The position numbers and the translations under genes were made by a program. A stretch of DNA of 64,000 nucleotides from Termitomyces sp. T153 (lineage: Eukaryota; Basidiomycota; Agaricomycetes; Agaricales; Lyophyllaceae): positions 806,001 through 870,000 of the forward strand of contig JACKQL020000002.1 of assembly GCA_018296165.2 (NCBI GenBank). The letters run 5' to 3'. How positions within the stretch are numbered: position 1 is the first letter of the stretch; each line of letters starts with the position of its first letter. The notes beneath the pieces are model-generated. The model ran no database searches. It had not been told where the DNA came from and saw only the letters and a list, made by a program, of their open reading frames with translations. Positions 11,002 through 22,929 of this stretch are shown here, piece after piece.

Positions 11002-14000
11002 CTACCTTACCCCATTTGTGATGTCTGCACGTGCCCCGCACACACATTTGCTAAACAATTCTGATGTCTATGGTCGACCTGTGCCTGGAAACCCTTATAT
11101 GGTCCTGCCCCATTTGCCAAGGCACATGGAGTCACGGATCTGACACCAAAACATCCCCTCCACTCCAGTTACACTCATACAACAGCTCTCTCCATGGACA
11201 CCCTCCCCAACCCATGCTCAACCCTACACTACTCCTGCAACCCACCCTTCCTGTACCTTCTCCGCCAGCTCCGCTTCCCCACAAAGACTGAACCTGGCAT
11301 CACCAAGGCTTCACCCAGACCCTGGTGACAATTTGGTCCGTTGCTTGACAACTTCTCTGACACTGCACAACAGATCATCCGACTTTCACCCACAACCCTC
11401 CCTGAGAAAAGACCACCCTCCAAGCTAGCCCTGCTGTTGATTGGAATCAAGCTCAACCCAGCAGCCCCACCCACAATAACGCAAGATGCCAAGATTGATG
11501 CTACGCCCCAAGTTATAGAAACCACTTCTGGGATCAGTTAGGACCCCCTGGCCAACTTGGCCATCACTCCTGCCCAACAAATAAAAGGAGCCCGACACCT
11601 CCAACCTGACCCCAACAACCCCAGAATCTCCAAGCTTCTAGGCAATCCAGGAAGGAAGAGATACGCGCCTCTGCCCCAACCCTCAAAGCACAACCCCAAA
11701 ATTAACAAGGAGAACCATGGCACCCTGACTCTCAATAAGGAACAGCTCCAGAGTCCCATCCACCACTTTGACACCCCCCCCATTCAATCTAGACCCCCCA
11801 ACATTGAAGATCCTTGATGCCAACCCTCCTCACACACCATCAGACAAGGGCCCCACCATCAGACTATGCCACCTCCCACAACAAGAACTCCCAGCATAGG
11901 AGTCACCCCGCCAGAACAAACTATAGGGAGGGAGAAGCCCCACCATCATCCCAGAGACCATCAATCAACCCACTCAAACATTTTGATGACCCAAATGACC
12001 CTGCACTGACTCAAAGCTGCCCCGATCCACCCCTCCAACCCACTCCAGACCCTAGCAACACAACTCTGAGGCCCCCACTTCGACTCCGACATCCAACCAA
12101 GGAGACCTACAATGCCAGCTCAACAATGAAGCCCCTGTAGCTCCTACTCCACAAGCATAAATCACCAACCACTAGCTCTGTACAACCCTGCCCCTACACT
12201 GGAAGATGTCTATCAAGCAGGGATCACACCAATGGAGTACCCAGCAACAAACCCCATGCAAAGTAATCTCTACAGAGTACCCTCAAGTTGCTGATGCCTT
12301 CTCCAAGAAGTAAGCAGTGCTCCTCCCCATTGCCTGCCACCCACCCCGAATCGACATCTAAAAACCGGCAAAGGATGTCACATGCCACAATCCCACCCTT
12401 GGAGTCCCAGCCCCACCACTGTCCCACTCCCCTCCCCAATGCAAACACTCCCCAAGAAGAGAATAAACTCTGGGACCCTTGAAATAGCTCTCCCCCAAAA
12501 TTCACAACACCTCCGGCAAACCCAACCACCCAACAAAGACCAGCCCCAAAGCCAAGAATAGTGAAGTGGCCCCACCGACTCCACCCCAACAATCAAGAGA
12601 CCAAAGATGCCCTCTAAAGAAGTGACCAACCCCCACCTACATTTACAACAACCTCCAGACCACTCCAGAGCACAAATGAAGAATTGCCCCGACCCTGCCA
12701 TGACTCTCAGGGAGTCCAAACCAATGCTCCCCTGTGACTGACTTTCCCGCCACCCTCCAACAATCGTGAACAACCATCCCCCCCTCAATGCAGCAAATAT
12801 TTTGCACAGAGGAACAATGGCCAGGCTAGACCAGCTCCCCCCATCCAAGCTTGGCTCCAGGAGCCACTGCCACTCCTACACAACAATCCCGCTGCTCACT
12901 GGTAATGTCCATCAAACATCTACTTGTTGCACTGACACAAACTTAGAGGAAAACCCCCACTCTGGAGCTTCCCCTCCGATTCATGACACAACTCTGCCAA
13001 CAAGTTAAGACCCAATCCCAACCCCCACATTGACCCTGGACCCCTGGTACTTGCACTTTGAACGGTGGACCAACAAAATGCGTCTTGGACCCCTTCCTCC
13101 ACCCCGCACCACCCCCAAAGCCAACACAACCAATGAACCCCCCACCAAGCGACCCTCATGTTGACTCCAGGACTGCTAACTTTTTCCCCAACAAAAGAAA
13201 CACCTACCCCCAGAAGGAACAACCCATGGGACAAGCCCCAAAGCATCTCTGCTGGGGTGAGCCATTCCCCAACCAACCCCTGCACTGCCCCTGTCCAAAG
13301 GAGCATCCACCAATACAACCCCAACAGGCCTCCAAACTCTAGGGAACATCAGAAATATGTAAGACCCCTCTGTCCATCTCTGGACTTACCCTTGGCCAGG
13401 AAAGCAATGTCACATAGATGACTTAGAACCCACAAACCTCAACTCCAGACCAGAAGAAACTGGTCAGGACTGATCACTCCGAACTCCACCCCCTCGTCAT
13501 CAACACTCCAGAGCACACCAAAGCACTACCCAAGCATGCCTGCCTATAGATGCAATACTCCGGAGCACAACTTCAACCAGAACCAACACTCCAGAGTGCA
13601 GCAAAGCCCAATCCCAAGTGCTCTTCACCAAATACAATACTCTGGAGCTCAACAAAACCCCACCATGCATAACCCCACCAAAACATAAACCTCCGGGCAC
13701 CCCCAACCATGGAAACGCAACCCTCACCCTAAGGGAGTACCTCCGCCTCCACACTGACCAAACCCACAGCATAGATGGCATGGAAAACAGCCCCCCACCA
13801 ACTTATTACAGGGACCACCCTACTTTGGGGGCTCTGCCACTAAGCCACTAGGGACTCCCTCCTCTGACCAACTACACCCCAAGGACAAACCTCACCCCAC
13901 CACCCCCACCATTGTTAAAAAAGACCTCTGCCACCCCACCACCTGCATTGGCATAAAGGCCAGACTGCCAGAAGACCTCCGCCCCCCCCCCCCCACCACC

Positions 14001-14859
14001 TGCACCAACAAAAGACCAAAGCTCTAACCACCCCAAACACATGTTGAAGACTTGGAGGTCCACCCCCTTGAACCAGCACAACACACATCTCCACCACAGA
14101 CAGAAGAAAACCCCTACACCCTGGGTCTGAGGCCCCAAGAATCAAACCCAGCAACGCTGCCCAAAAATGCCATGGAACTCCGCAGGAAGACTCCCAACAC
14201 CCCTTCCAAGCCTTGGGAACTCTTCCTACAGTGCTCTGCCCCATCCCGACAACCCTGGGACTAGCCAACACAGATGGCATTAGTGGGCTTAACTCCCGCC
14301 TATGGATTCACTAGGGATTCAACTCCCACCAGCACCCCTGTGTGTTTCACTTACCTCACCCTCACACAAATTAAAGCCTCACTTCACACACCCAGGAATG
14401 ACAAAGAAGCATTGGAAAGTACAAAAAAATATGATACAAGGTAGAACAGGGCAGTGACCTCAAAGACAACAAGAAGTGGGGCCTGACTGCCCCCTCACCC
14501 TTCTCCCGGAACCCCTGCCACTCCCACCCCCAAATCAATCTCCATCTGGGCCCGCACCACCGCCAAGACCTCTGCCAACCCTGGCAAAGCCTCCCCCGCA
14601 TCTGCTGCCACTTCTCACCACGAGCCCAGAGCCACTGCATTATGCCACCAATGCCCCGCCAGCAACCTCCCCACCCTTGCCATCCCCTGCTGCAACTCCA
14701 GAGGCTGACTCCCAGACATCTGCACCAACCTGTCTTGGATTGACACAAATGCTGCGGAGGCACCATCCAAAAGAACCCAGTGCTCCTGCACCTAGCCTGA
14801 CCCCAAAAACAACCCATTTTAGTAACAGACAGAGAATTGGGAAAGACACTTATAAAGGA

Positions 14860-16080
14860 TCCCTGTGCACCCTGAAGCGGCCTCATTGGCCAGCCAATCC
14901 TCCCTCTGCCTTGCTGCCCCCAACTCTACCCACAGTGAACCACCCTCCAGCACCATTCCCCGCTCCTCTGCTGCCTCCATGCATCAGACGCTCCCACAAG
15001 CTCCATACCTCTGGCACTTGCTCCATTGCCACTCACACCAAGGTGTTCCATGCCCACTCCAATGCCTCCTTCTCTACCCATGCCACGTCTTGATCCTCCC
15101 TCGCTCATCAAAGCTCCCCCTCCCGTGCCATCAACGCCGCTGTTAGAACCTCCACCTGCTTGCAAAGAAAGACCTCCATGATCAAAGGCGGGGGCTCCAG
15201 AGAACTTGATGCCCATCCCAAGGGTGCACCTGGGGTAGGAGAGTAAATGTGAAACTCTAGAGGCTCCGCCATCGGCTCGTGCCCCTGCAGCCTCTTGCTG
15301 GGCCCTGCCTCCAACACTAGGGAAGCTCTCCGCTTCCCACGGTCCACTGTTAAGGATGCCCCCTCCCTCTGCCCACCCTGCGGAGGCCCCACCTGCCCTG
15401 CAGACTGCCCCACACTCCCCTCCCTCAACACCCAGGTCTTCTGCGCCTTGCCCAGCTGACCCTGCACCCAGTCCTTGTCCCACCCCTGCTCCATGGCAAT
15501 GCACACCACTTGCCACTCCAATGAAATCAAGCACTTCTCATGGCTCGCGCGACATGGAAGGCAAACAGAAGTGTCACATTGCAAGCCCACAGAGGGCACA
15601 TCGAAAATGCAGGCCTTGCTCCGCTGCACACAAAGAACACACTAAAAACAATGGATCAGCACACATGACAAAAGAGAACTCAAAGACTCACTGGGGCCTC
15701 ATTTTGACACCATTCTGGCATTGGGGGGCCCCAAGCCCATGCCAACGCCCTTGCAAACTCCTCTGCCGTCACTTCTGCCTGAGGGATTTGCTGCAATGGT
15801 GGGACCCCTTCCACATCCCCTGCCACCAATTGGGGCACTGCAGGATGGAATTTGGCCTGCCTAGGACCCCCCAGGGAACCCACCACTGCTGCAGACAACT
15901 CTGCAAAGACTTCATCAGCCACCCTGAGGAAACAAGTTGATACTGCTCACAACTCCAGTATATAGCACCAGCTCAGCACTGATGCTCGAACTCCTCCCCC
16001 TCGCTGTCATACACAATCACCTCGTCCGTATCTGAAATCAACAGGGCAGGGGAAGCAGCTGAGTAATTAGGAGAGGACAT
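14860..16080 (-). pseudogene. antisense ORF near the 3' LTR of copy I: Cys cluster plus helix protein
   Basis: The start ATG at 16078-16080 gives MSSPNYSAAS, and an acidic segment VIVYDSEGEEFEHQ follows. After frame changes come VTAEEFARALAWAWGPPMPEW (about 15710-15780), a cysteine cluster at about 15540-15620 with spacing C-x10-C-x4-C-x2-C-x6-C (CIFDVPSVGLQC, then DTSVCLPCRASHEKC), a basic GKRRASL...GPSKR segment, and a helical EVFLCKQVEVLTAALMAREG segment. Copy II keeps the same start and acidic motif (46529) and the helical part, but lacks the cysteine cluster. The pattern suggests a DNA- or RNA-binding accessory protein read from the opposite strand, as in some plant retrotransposons. Function is unknown. 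Both copies have breaks, so an intact master copy must be elsewhere if the gene is real. Confidence 0.5.
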
Positions 16081-16285
16081 GACAAAAGATTTGAGAAGCC
16101 CCGGGGTACGTCCAAGGCTTTCTAATTGATTGGGAAGAACCCCCTGATAAAGTGGTGGCCATGCTTCAACTTCACCTCCCATGCCACCATCACTCACTGT
16201 GGATTGATCAATATTACTTGGCTTTGACTCCCACGCCCCTGCCAATCCCCAACCTGCTCCCTGTGTCTTGAGGGTCTTGACGCTG

Positions 16286-16297
16286 AAGGGGGGGTGA
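16286..16297 (+). promoter_or_regulatory. polypurine tract of copy I
   Basis: AAGGGGGGGTGA directly precedes the 3' LTR start TGTCATGACC at 16298. It is the expected plus-strand primer. Confidence 0.75.
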
Positions 16298-17433
16298 TGT
16301 CATGACCCGTTCCCTGGACCCCCGTACATTGCCCAACAAACCACCGCCCCCCCAGAACCTTCCCCAATGCTTTGTCAAACATTCCCAGCACTCCGCACCT
16401 ACTCTGGCTAACTCCGACACATTCTTGGCTAACTCTGATGGCCCCTTGGCCAACTCCGACATCTTCTCTGCAGCTGCCAGCACTTCCTCTGAATCTCCTG
16501 AGCCCCTGAGACCACTCCCCCACCATGCCTGACCCCATTCCATGTCATCGACTCAACACCCTGGCCCCTCCAACTTACCCTGGAGTATCACAACAACCTC
16601 GGAATGGACTGCATCAACAATTGATCCCATCAACATATCAATGCAGCCCACCCTCTGGTTGTAACTGACACCCATCGATTCTGTTGAGCTCCACCAAGCC
16701 CCACCACCACAGCCAATGTTCCCAGAGCTCTTCAGTAGTCAGTATATAAGGCGTAGAGTAACTCTTCATACTCTAGCCTTGAGATTACTTACCTGCCTTA
16801 CCTGATGTGTTTCTGATTGTTTCTTCTTGTGTTTTGTGTTCTGTGTCTTGTTTCCTTATTCTCAGTCTCCTGGTCTTATCTCGTCTCCATTCCATTATCA
16901 TTTTGTTATCATCCGTGTCTCCACCTGAATCTATTCTTGTTCCCATCTTGTCTCTGTCTCATTTCATTTGACTCCATCTTGTCTCACTTGATTCTGTCTA
17001 TCGTGTTTAAGCCCTCTCAACCATAATGCCCTCATGAACTCCACAATTACAATTAAGAACCTCCGACACTCTTTCACCAACTCCAGGCCTCGCTACCCAC
17101 TTGGCCCCGAACCCTATCAATCCCCATTGATCCCCCGTCAGAACTCCAGCTCTGCTCCCATCATTTGCATAGCCTCTGCCTCCTCCGCACCCGCAATACT
17201 CACATACGGACTTATGCCTGAACCCTGCCAAGCCTGTCCCCCTTCCCCACAACTCATCCTCTACTCCTCCAGACCTCCCTGGACTTGCTCGGATCAATTC
17301 CCACTAACTATCCTCACAAGTCCCCGGTGTTTGAAACACCTCCGAGTGCCCAGTTGTCAGTGCAGGGAATCACGTCTGCCTAGTAAGGACTTGCCCAGTG
17401 TCGCTGAGCCCCCGTGGTCAGTGGAACCTGACA
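16298..17433 (+). repeat. 3' LTR of copy I
   Basis: This LTR is 1136 bp, the same length as the 5' LTR. Differences are scattered, many of them C/T or G/A at CpG-type positions (for example GTCACGACC against GTCATGACC). The insertion is therefore not recent, but all cis signals remain. Confidence 0.93.
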
Positions 17434-17438
17434 AAGGT

Positions 17439-18140
17439 GGTGTAACTTGAAATATTTTTGCAGATCATTAATGATTTTGAATATTGCAGTGTGGGATTTC
17501 AAGGCAAGGGTCATATTGTTGATGTGAACTGGAATGATGATGCATACTCCATCCTTGAGGTATACATATATGCAGGGGTCAGAGGTTATTTGGGCAAACC
17601 CAAGTTTTGTTCTAGAGGTTTGCACCCTGTTTCAAACTGTATATACCCTTCTCAAGCTTGGCACATGGGTCTCCATTGCCAGATTTGCATTTGACATTGG
17701 GTGGGACTTCTTTTGAAAACCCCTCAGGGAATTTCATATACAGTTCCACACTAACCCCATGTAGGAAGGCAGAGGATATGTCAACTGACTCCAGGTGCAT
17801 ATCCTCCATAGCTGCCAAAGCAAGGATAGTATGCACTGCTGCCTATTGGGCTGTTGGAGCAAACATTTTGTCAAAGTTGACTCCTAGCCACTGACTGAAA
17901 CCTTGTGCAGCAATACATGGTTTGGAGTGCTCAATAGCTCTATCTGGGAGGTGCTTCACCTTAAAGACCCACTGGGAACTGATTGCCCATTGACCTGCTA
18001 GTAAGTACACAGCATGCCATGTTCCATTACTTTTAAGGGTGTTCATCTCCTCAACCAATGCCTGGTGCCACTGCACTGCATTATCACTAGCCATTGCCTC
18101 CCTATATGATGGGGGATTAGTGTCATGGGCACTGACTTTA
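17439..18140 (-). pseudogene. copia RT N-terminal half (left of nested insertion)
   Basis: On the minus strand RT begins near DNAVQWHQALVEEMNTLKSN and GTWHAVYL, then QWVFKVKHLPD, FAPTAQ, LESVDISSAFLHG and LEKGIYSLKQ. The catalytic motif, normally YVDDM, reads HINNM (about 17530-17545), so both aspartates are lost. The reading DLQKYFKLHHL ends at the insertion point and resumes at 9847. It is a clear copia RT pseudogene with a few stops (for example after FAPTAQ and after GANL). Confidence 0.85.
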
Positions 18141-19590
18141 TAGGTGTGGGCTCTGTTGGCACAGACTGCCCCAAAACCTCTGAAGTCAACCCCTTGTTCC
18201 ACAAATGCATGGCCTGCAAGAAGTAGAGCTTTGTCTGAATGAGTATTCAGGACAAGGTTCACCTCCTGCTCCCTATGCTGGTCAACATTGCCAATGTTGA
18301 CATCCCATAGGAGTTGCTCTGGTGGTTCTTTGGGATAAGGCAAGGGTGGTGGTGGGGGTGGTGGCTTGTGAGTCAGAGGTGATTCACACTTTTCTTGATG
18401 TTGCATAGCATTGTAATAGTTGGCATTAGGTCCCCACATTGTAATTTGCAAGTGTTGGCTGGGTTTGCATGGTAGCAGGGGTGGTTGTGGTTGGTGGGCT
18501 ACAGGTGCAGGTGGGCCTGGATCCCCAACTCCCACCTTTTTTTGGTAGTCCTCTCCTGTGTCTTTGTTGTCACTTGTGATGGGAGTGGGGGGCTGTCCAT
18601 TGTTGTGAGGGTCAAGTTTGATGTTCTCTACTAGTGGAGCAGAATTAGGTGAATAAGGAGGGTCTCTAACATTGTAGGGTTCATACTCAGGAAGGTCATT
18701 GAAGACTTCTACTGGCAGCACTGGCAGTATGTTGGAAAGAGACAGGCCAGGGAAACACCACTCATCAAATACAACATCTTGCAAGACAACAACTTTCTTG
18801 GTCTTCAAAACATAGATCCTCCATCCAATGTGATTCTTGGGGTTTCCAATGAAGATTCCAGGCATTGTATGCTCTTGAAAACCTTTTTGCTTGTCCCACC
18901 CTACCAGTACATAGGCTATGCACTCAAATATGCACAGGTATCCAATACAAGGTTTATAGCATTTGAAGCCTTCAAAAGGTGTGATATTGCAGGGGAGTGC
19001 AGATGTTGAACAATGATTATGGATGTAGCAATATGTGCTTAGTAAATATGTCCAGAAGCTCTCTGGAAGATTTGCTCCTGTGAGCATGGATATAATGGAC
19101 TCTGAAATTGTTCTGTTTAGGCATTCAGCAACACCATTTTGCTAAGGCATGGTCATATTTGTAAACTTGATGCACATTCCTTTGGATTTGCAAAAGTCCA
19201 TAAATGCCTTGGATGTGTATTTGCCACCCTTGTTGAAGTGCATGCACTTGATTTTCTTACCAGTTTGCAGTTCTACCTTTGCTTTAAAGTCTTTGAATGC
19301 CTCTAATGTGTCACTCTCCTTATACATGTCATATGCTCTCATCCACCTCAAACTGTCATCTGTAAATGTCACCCACCATTTGTGGTTTGACTAGTGTCCA
19401 CTAATTCACATTGGCCCATGCACATCACTGAAGATTCTCCAAAGTACCTCATCTGCTGTCTGCACTACAAGGGAAAGCCACATGGTGTTGTCTTCCTTGT
19501 AGGCATGGTTCACAGATGTGTGGGAGCTGAGAATTGGTGGATATTTTTAGGTCACTGGTGAGATTTTCCTTGATCAGCTGTTCTAGTCTG
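18141..19590 (-). pseudogene. copia integrase and integrase-RT linker
   Basis: The core reads MTFTDDSLRWMRAYDMYKES, DFKAKVELQTGKKIKCMHFN and GKYTSKAFMDFCKSKGMCIK, then QNGVAE-like text and LTGANLPESFWTYLLSTYCY. The D,D-35-E signature region is partly preserved. A long open linker (about 17843-19087) carries a Pro-rich stretch PPPPPPLPYPKEPPEQLL, typical of the region between copia integrase and RT. A stop lies between the two integrase blocks near 19142. Confidence 0.8.
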
Positions 19591-19799
19591 TCAGTGCCAA
19601 GGTGGCACATTCTCCAAAATAGAGGAGAGACTTGTCAATCTTTGGGGAGGACATTGGACTGGCATGGGTCACTTTTACAGCATGGGTGGGTGAGGAGACA
19701 AGAGTTTTGCCATTGAGGTAGAAGGTGAGGGTTTTGTCAATTGTGGCAGTGAATAATAATTCATTGCCAATGATAAAGAACACCTTACACCTACAAAAA

Positions 19800-20939
19800 G
19801 TAACAGTGAAACCTCAATGTATGGACAATGTGGTAATGGACAACAAGTTGTTTGTCAGATTGGGTACAAACAGGACATCAGAGAATATAACATTGTTATT
19901 ACTCCCTATTACAATCTCTCCCTTCAGGTCTGAACTGCACTGACCCCTTCTCTACTGAGTAAACAGTTGCACCATTGGCCACATATATTGGTACTCTCCA
20001 GGGCTTGAAAGAGTCTGGTAGAAACCATTCACAATGTGGTGTCATAGAACTCATGGTGCCTGAGTCTGTGTTCCACTGTATGTCAGATGGGGTGGTGGGT
20101 GATAGGGAAGATCTACAAACTGCTGTGTTTGCTTTGGCAGTGGGACCATCACATCCTTCCTCAACCTTTGGTGTGTTGCTGGCTTTGGCTGTATTAGCCT
20201 TGGCCATAGAACTCCCACCTTTGCCTCAGCCTCCCTGTTTCTTTGACTTGTTGTTGATGTGGGTGCATGTAGATGGCAGTTGGTTACCTTGTGATCACCA
20301 TTGCATAGGTAACATTTAATGTTGCAAGCAGCAGCAGCAGCAATAGTGGCAGCAGCAGCAGCAGCTTCTCCTCAGCAGCACAACATTGGGTTTCTTCTGT
20401 CCTGAATGCTTCAAGAATGGCATCTTTGGTAAATCCATTTAGCATGAGGATCAAGGAGATGAAGGAGGAGTACTCTTCATGAGGTAGAGCATGAAGCATT
20501 GCCATTGTGGATAGTTCATCATCAAGCATCTTGAGGGTGTATCCAGCTGGTTGAAGGGCTCTGATTTGCTGCCTAGAGTAGTGAGTGCTTCTTCTTCCTT
20601 CAGTTGAATGTTGAAGAGGTTGCTGAGGGAGTTGAAACAAGCATTGGGGGCAGATTTTGAGCATATTTCCTTCAGTTTGTTCCACATGGTGGCTGGGTTG
20701 TCCCTGATGGCATCCACATGTATTTTGTTGCCTTTGTCAAGCCATTGGTATATTTCTCCAGTGCCATTGTTGCTGCAAAGCTGGAAAGACATGATGGCAG
20801 AAGCAGACAAAGTGTCCTCCTTGACAAGTTTGGTGTAGGTTTCCTTTCCTGTGACAATCCAAGAGGCACTAACAAACATGAGGTGGCCATACATAGCCTT
20901 CTCCCATTCAGCATATTTAATAATGCTGAGCTTTGACAT
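19800..20939 (-). pseudogene. copia Gag and protease
   Basis: Gag starts MSKLSIIKYAEWEKAMYGHL at 20939 and shows UBN2-type copia Gag text (NPATMWNKLKEICSK, SLSNLFNIQL). The zinc knuckle at about 20290-20310 reads CYLCNGDHKVTNC, i.e. C-x2-C-x3-H-x4-C, one residue shorter than usual. An AGC-rich trinucleotide run (20326-20365) encodes a leucine tract before it. Protease follows: IQWNTDSGTMSSMTPH at about 20060, with the D-S-G site kept. Frameshifts separate the blocks, so it is inactive. Confidence 0.8.
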
Positions 20940-21124
20940 TGGTGATCAAGAAGCAGCTGTGACATCATTCATGATGAGTGAGTGCTGAATTTGGCAGGTG
21001 CAAGGACTGAGTTTGAGAAAGGTTGAGTAGAGCTGGAAGTAAATAGGTAGTGCTTCTACATTCTAAAACAGAGCAAGAATCAATATGGTCTTCTGTGGAA
21101 GTCTGTAGGCTGGGGCCCATAACC

Positions 21125-21368
21125 TGTTGCAGCAGGTTTCTTGCAGTAGGACAGAGTTAGGCAAGAAGACTAATTTGGAGTAGTTCAATCATGATAGCTG
21201 GTGTTATGTACTTCAGAATGAATATTATATGGAATATTGTAAGATACATACCCAGTGTTCTGTACTTCAGAGTGAAGAGAGTATGGAGACACCAGAGAAA
21301 GAAAATACTACTTAGTCACATGAATGACTGGTCTATTATCATTGTCCAGTTGTGACACAGTTGTGGCA
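21125..21368 (-). repeat. copia 5' LTR
   Basis: Matches 8877-9121. On the minus strand it runs TGCCACAACTGTG to CTGCAACA and is followed by GGTTATGGGCCCCAG, a possible primer-binding region. Confidence 0.85.
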
Positions 21369-22086
21369 TACTTCAACTGTGAGTTCAACAAGTACTCCTA
21401 GAGTAGAAATTTTAGCTCAATAAGGAGGATGGGTCCATACAGAAAGCATATTGTTGCAAAGAAAAACCTTGAGTAGAGATTTTTGAACCATACTACCCCA
21501 TCTCCATGACTTATACATAGTCATACCGAAAACCAGGGTGTAAAACATGAGCACCACAGTCCATGCATTTGTGAGGCCTGTTCAAGATCACAGAAGGATC
21601 AGTCATAACATATATTAAATCCTTTCAGTTGAAAAGGACAAATGATCTGCACTGGTGGAGTCTTGGGTCAGTTCTCTTGAAAAAAAAATCTATTGTATCA
21701 ACTCATAAAAGCCCAGTGATGGGGAACAAGTTATTTGTGGATTGATAGTAGTCATATTGGTGTCATACTTGCTACCCATGAACTATTGATAGAATGGTAA
21801 AGATCAAAAATTTACTACAAGGGGGACCTCAAATGCTCACTGCACCAAAGATAGCAGCTGCAAGTTCACAGGTACAGACAAACAGAAGCACTTGCAAGTT
21901 TCAATCATACAGAGCATAGGTCTGCATTATGAGGAGTACTGATGGCATAGATTGTCATACATCAATAGTCAGGGGGAAGATGGTGCACATACTTTCAACA
22001 ATAGATTGAATGATAATGATGAGATATCAATGGTAGAAGGCAAGTGAAGTGCAACTGTAATAAACAGGATTTTGAACAGTTTTGAG
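21369..22086. other. decayed intergenic DNA with a diverged duplicate of 23731-23845
   Basis: No gene is visible. The part 21490-21620 resembles 23731-23845 (shared phrases CATACC, CATGCATTTG or TATGCATTTG, and GAGGCCTG). The copy here has TG where the other has CG, as if it had lost CpG. Confidence 0.4.
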
Positions 22087-22542
22087 TTAAAATACTATCT
22101 TAAAGCTCACATCTAAAATATTCACCATCTGTTGAGTATATAAAACCATATGGATTGAAATGACAGGTACCTTAACCAGATATGGTGAGTCAAATGTCCA
22201 GAATTCCTGAATAATGAGAGGTATGTGGCCAAGAAGACCCAGATAGTGATTGGGGTAGAAGAAGGTAGAGACCAATGACAGAGATTGTGTGGACCAGAAC
22301 CAGTCAATTTCAACAGGTAGCTTCAACACATAATCATAGTAAAGTAGAGCTGTTAGTCTGGATGTGAGAATGCATATGGGTCTAGGGGAACAACAGGAGT
22401 ATGTACTGTATGAGATAAGATTGATCTGCTTAGCACTGATCCTGCAGTAGTAATCCATTAGATGATGTGGCTTAGAATGGGGAAACAAGAACAGGTGAGC
22501 ATACAACTGTGAATGAATAGATGCTGCAGTGTTTTCAATCAT
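22087..22542 (-). pseudogene. DUF6533-like membrane protein fragment
   Basis: The open frame contains ALLYYDYVLKLPVEIDWFWS followed by a hydrophobic stretch LSLVSTFFYPNHYLGLLGHI. This resembles the N-terminal DUF6533 domain of basidiomycete multi-pass membrane proteins, whose usual form is LLLYDYLLTLPxEIELIW followed by a transmembrane helix. The rest of the protein is missing and the sequence is CpG-poor, so I call it a decayed fragment. The DUF6533 match is from memory of the family pattern, not a search. Confidence 0.45.
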
Positions 22543-22929
22543 TGACAGGAAACTTTGGAAGCTTGGTTATTGTCAATTGTATAACCTTGGAACATAAGTA
22601 GACATGGCACATTTGTATTTTTCATTCACAATCTATCTGTTGCATGATGACAGTTTCCCAGATGTGAGTCAGATATGACATCGCAAAATTTCCCTCTGTG
22701 GCCTAGGAACATTGTAGAGGAACTTTTCACTGCTATAGTGATTGTTAAATGATGCAAAATGGTTCCATTGGCCCTCTTGACAAAGCACACTCCTGTATAC
22801 TGAGGTTATATGTAATCTACAAAGGAGTCCTTCAGTTGATCAGAGGAGCATGAGCAAAAATTACCAGTCCCCACATGATGGTCATGAGCCTGGTCACCAT
22901 GATTTTCTAGAATATCATGCAGGCAGTAC

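Larger units (their letters stand above)
10989..16297 (+). other. non-coding-looking interior of copy I
   Basis: The plus strand is dominated by C and A (runs such as ACCCCCACC), and open frames of 60-205 codons on both strands appear to result from this bias. I saw no pol motif. Blocks at 11064, 11570, 13340 and 13930 match copy II at 42738, 43425, 44535 and 44830 in the same order, so the interior is a conserved unit and not random filler. The only frame with protein-like conservation is antisense, near the 3' end (listed separately). Confidence 0.6.
9853..17433 (+). mobile_element. LTR element copy I (TGTCACGACC family), complete, TSD AAGGT
   Basis: This is a 7581-bp element with two 1136-bp direct LTRs (9853-10988 and 16298-17433), TG...CA ends, and a perfect 5-bp target duplication AAGGT (9848-9852 and 17434-17438). 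It sits inside the copia RT gene. The 5.3-kb interior is very C-rich and G-poor on the plus strand. I found no RT, integrase, protease or convincing Gag in any frame, so it is a large non-autonomous derivative. It has a self-complementary primer-binding site and a purine tract in the correct places, so it is structurally able to be reverse transcribed if enzymes are supplied. Its interior is collinear with copy II at 42669-46568. Confidence 0.93.
8877..21368 (-). mobile_element. Ty1/copia retrotransposon, degenerate, split by LTR element copy I
   Basis: Two ~245-bp LTRs (8877-9121 and 21125-21368) are about 90% alike by eye and have TG...CA ends. On the minus strand the order is 5' LTR, gag, protease, integrase, RT, RNase H, 3' LTR, which is the copia order (integrase before RT). 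Without the 7.58-kb nested insertion plus its duplicated 5 bp, the element is about 4.9 kb, normal for copia. Stops and an altered RT active site show it is dead. I could not find a matching target duplication outside the LTRs. Confidence 0.9.

Noticed and set aside
11000..14300. Genes in the plus-strand frames of the copy I interior
   Set aside because: Frames result from C/A-rich, G-poor composition; frames are not kept between copies I and II and no domain is visible.
8872..21373. Target duplication of the copia element
   Set aside because: Left flank TGTCC and right flank TACTT do not match; old decay or end rearrangement prevents a claim.
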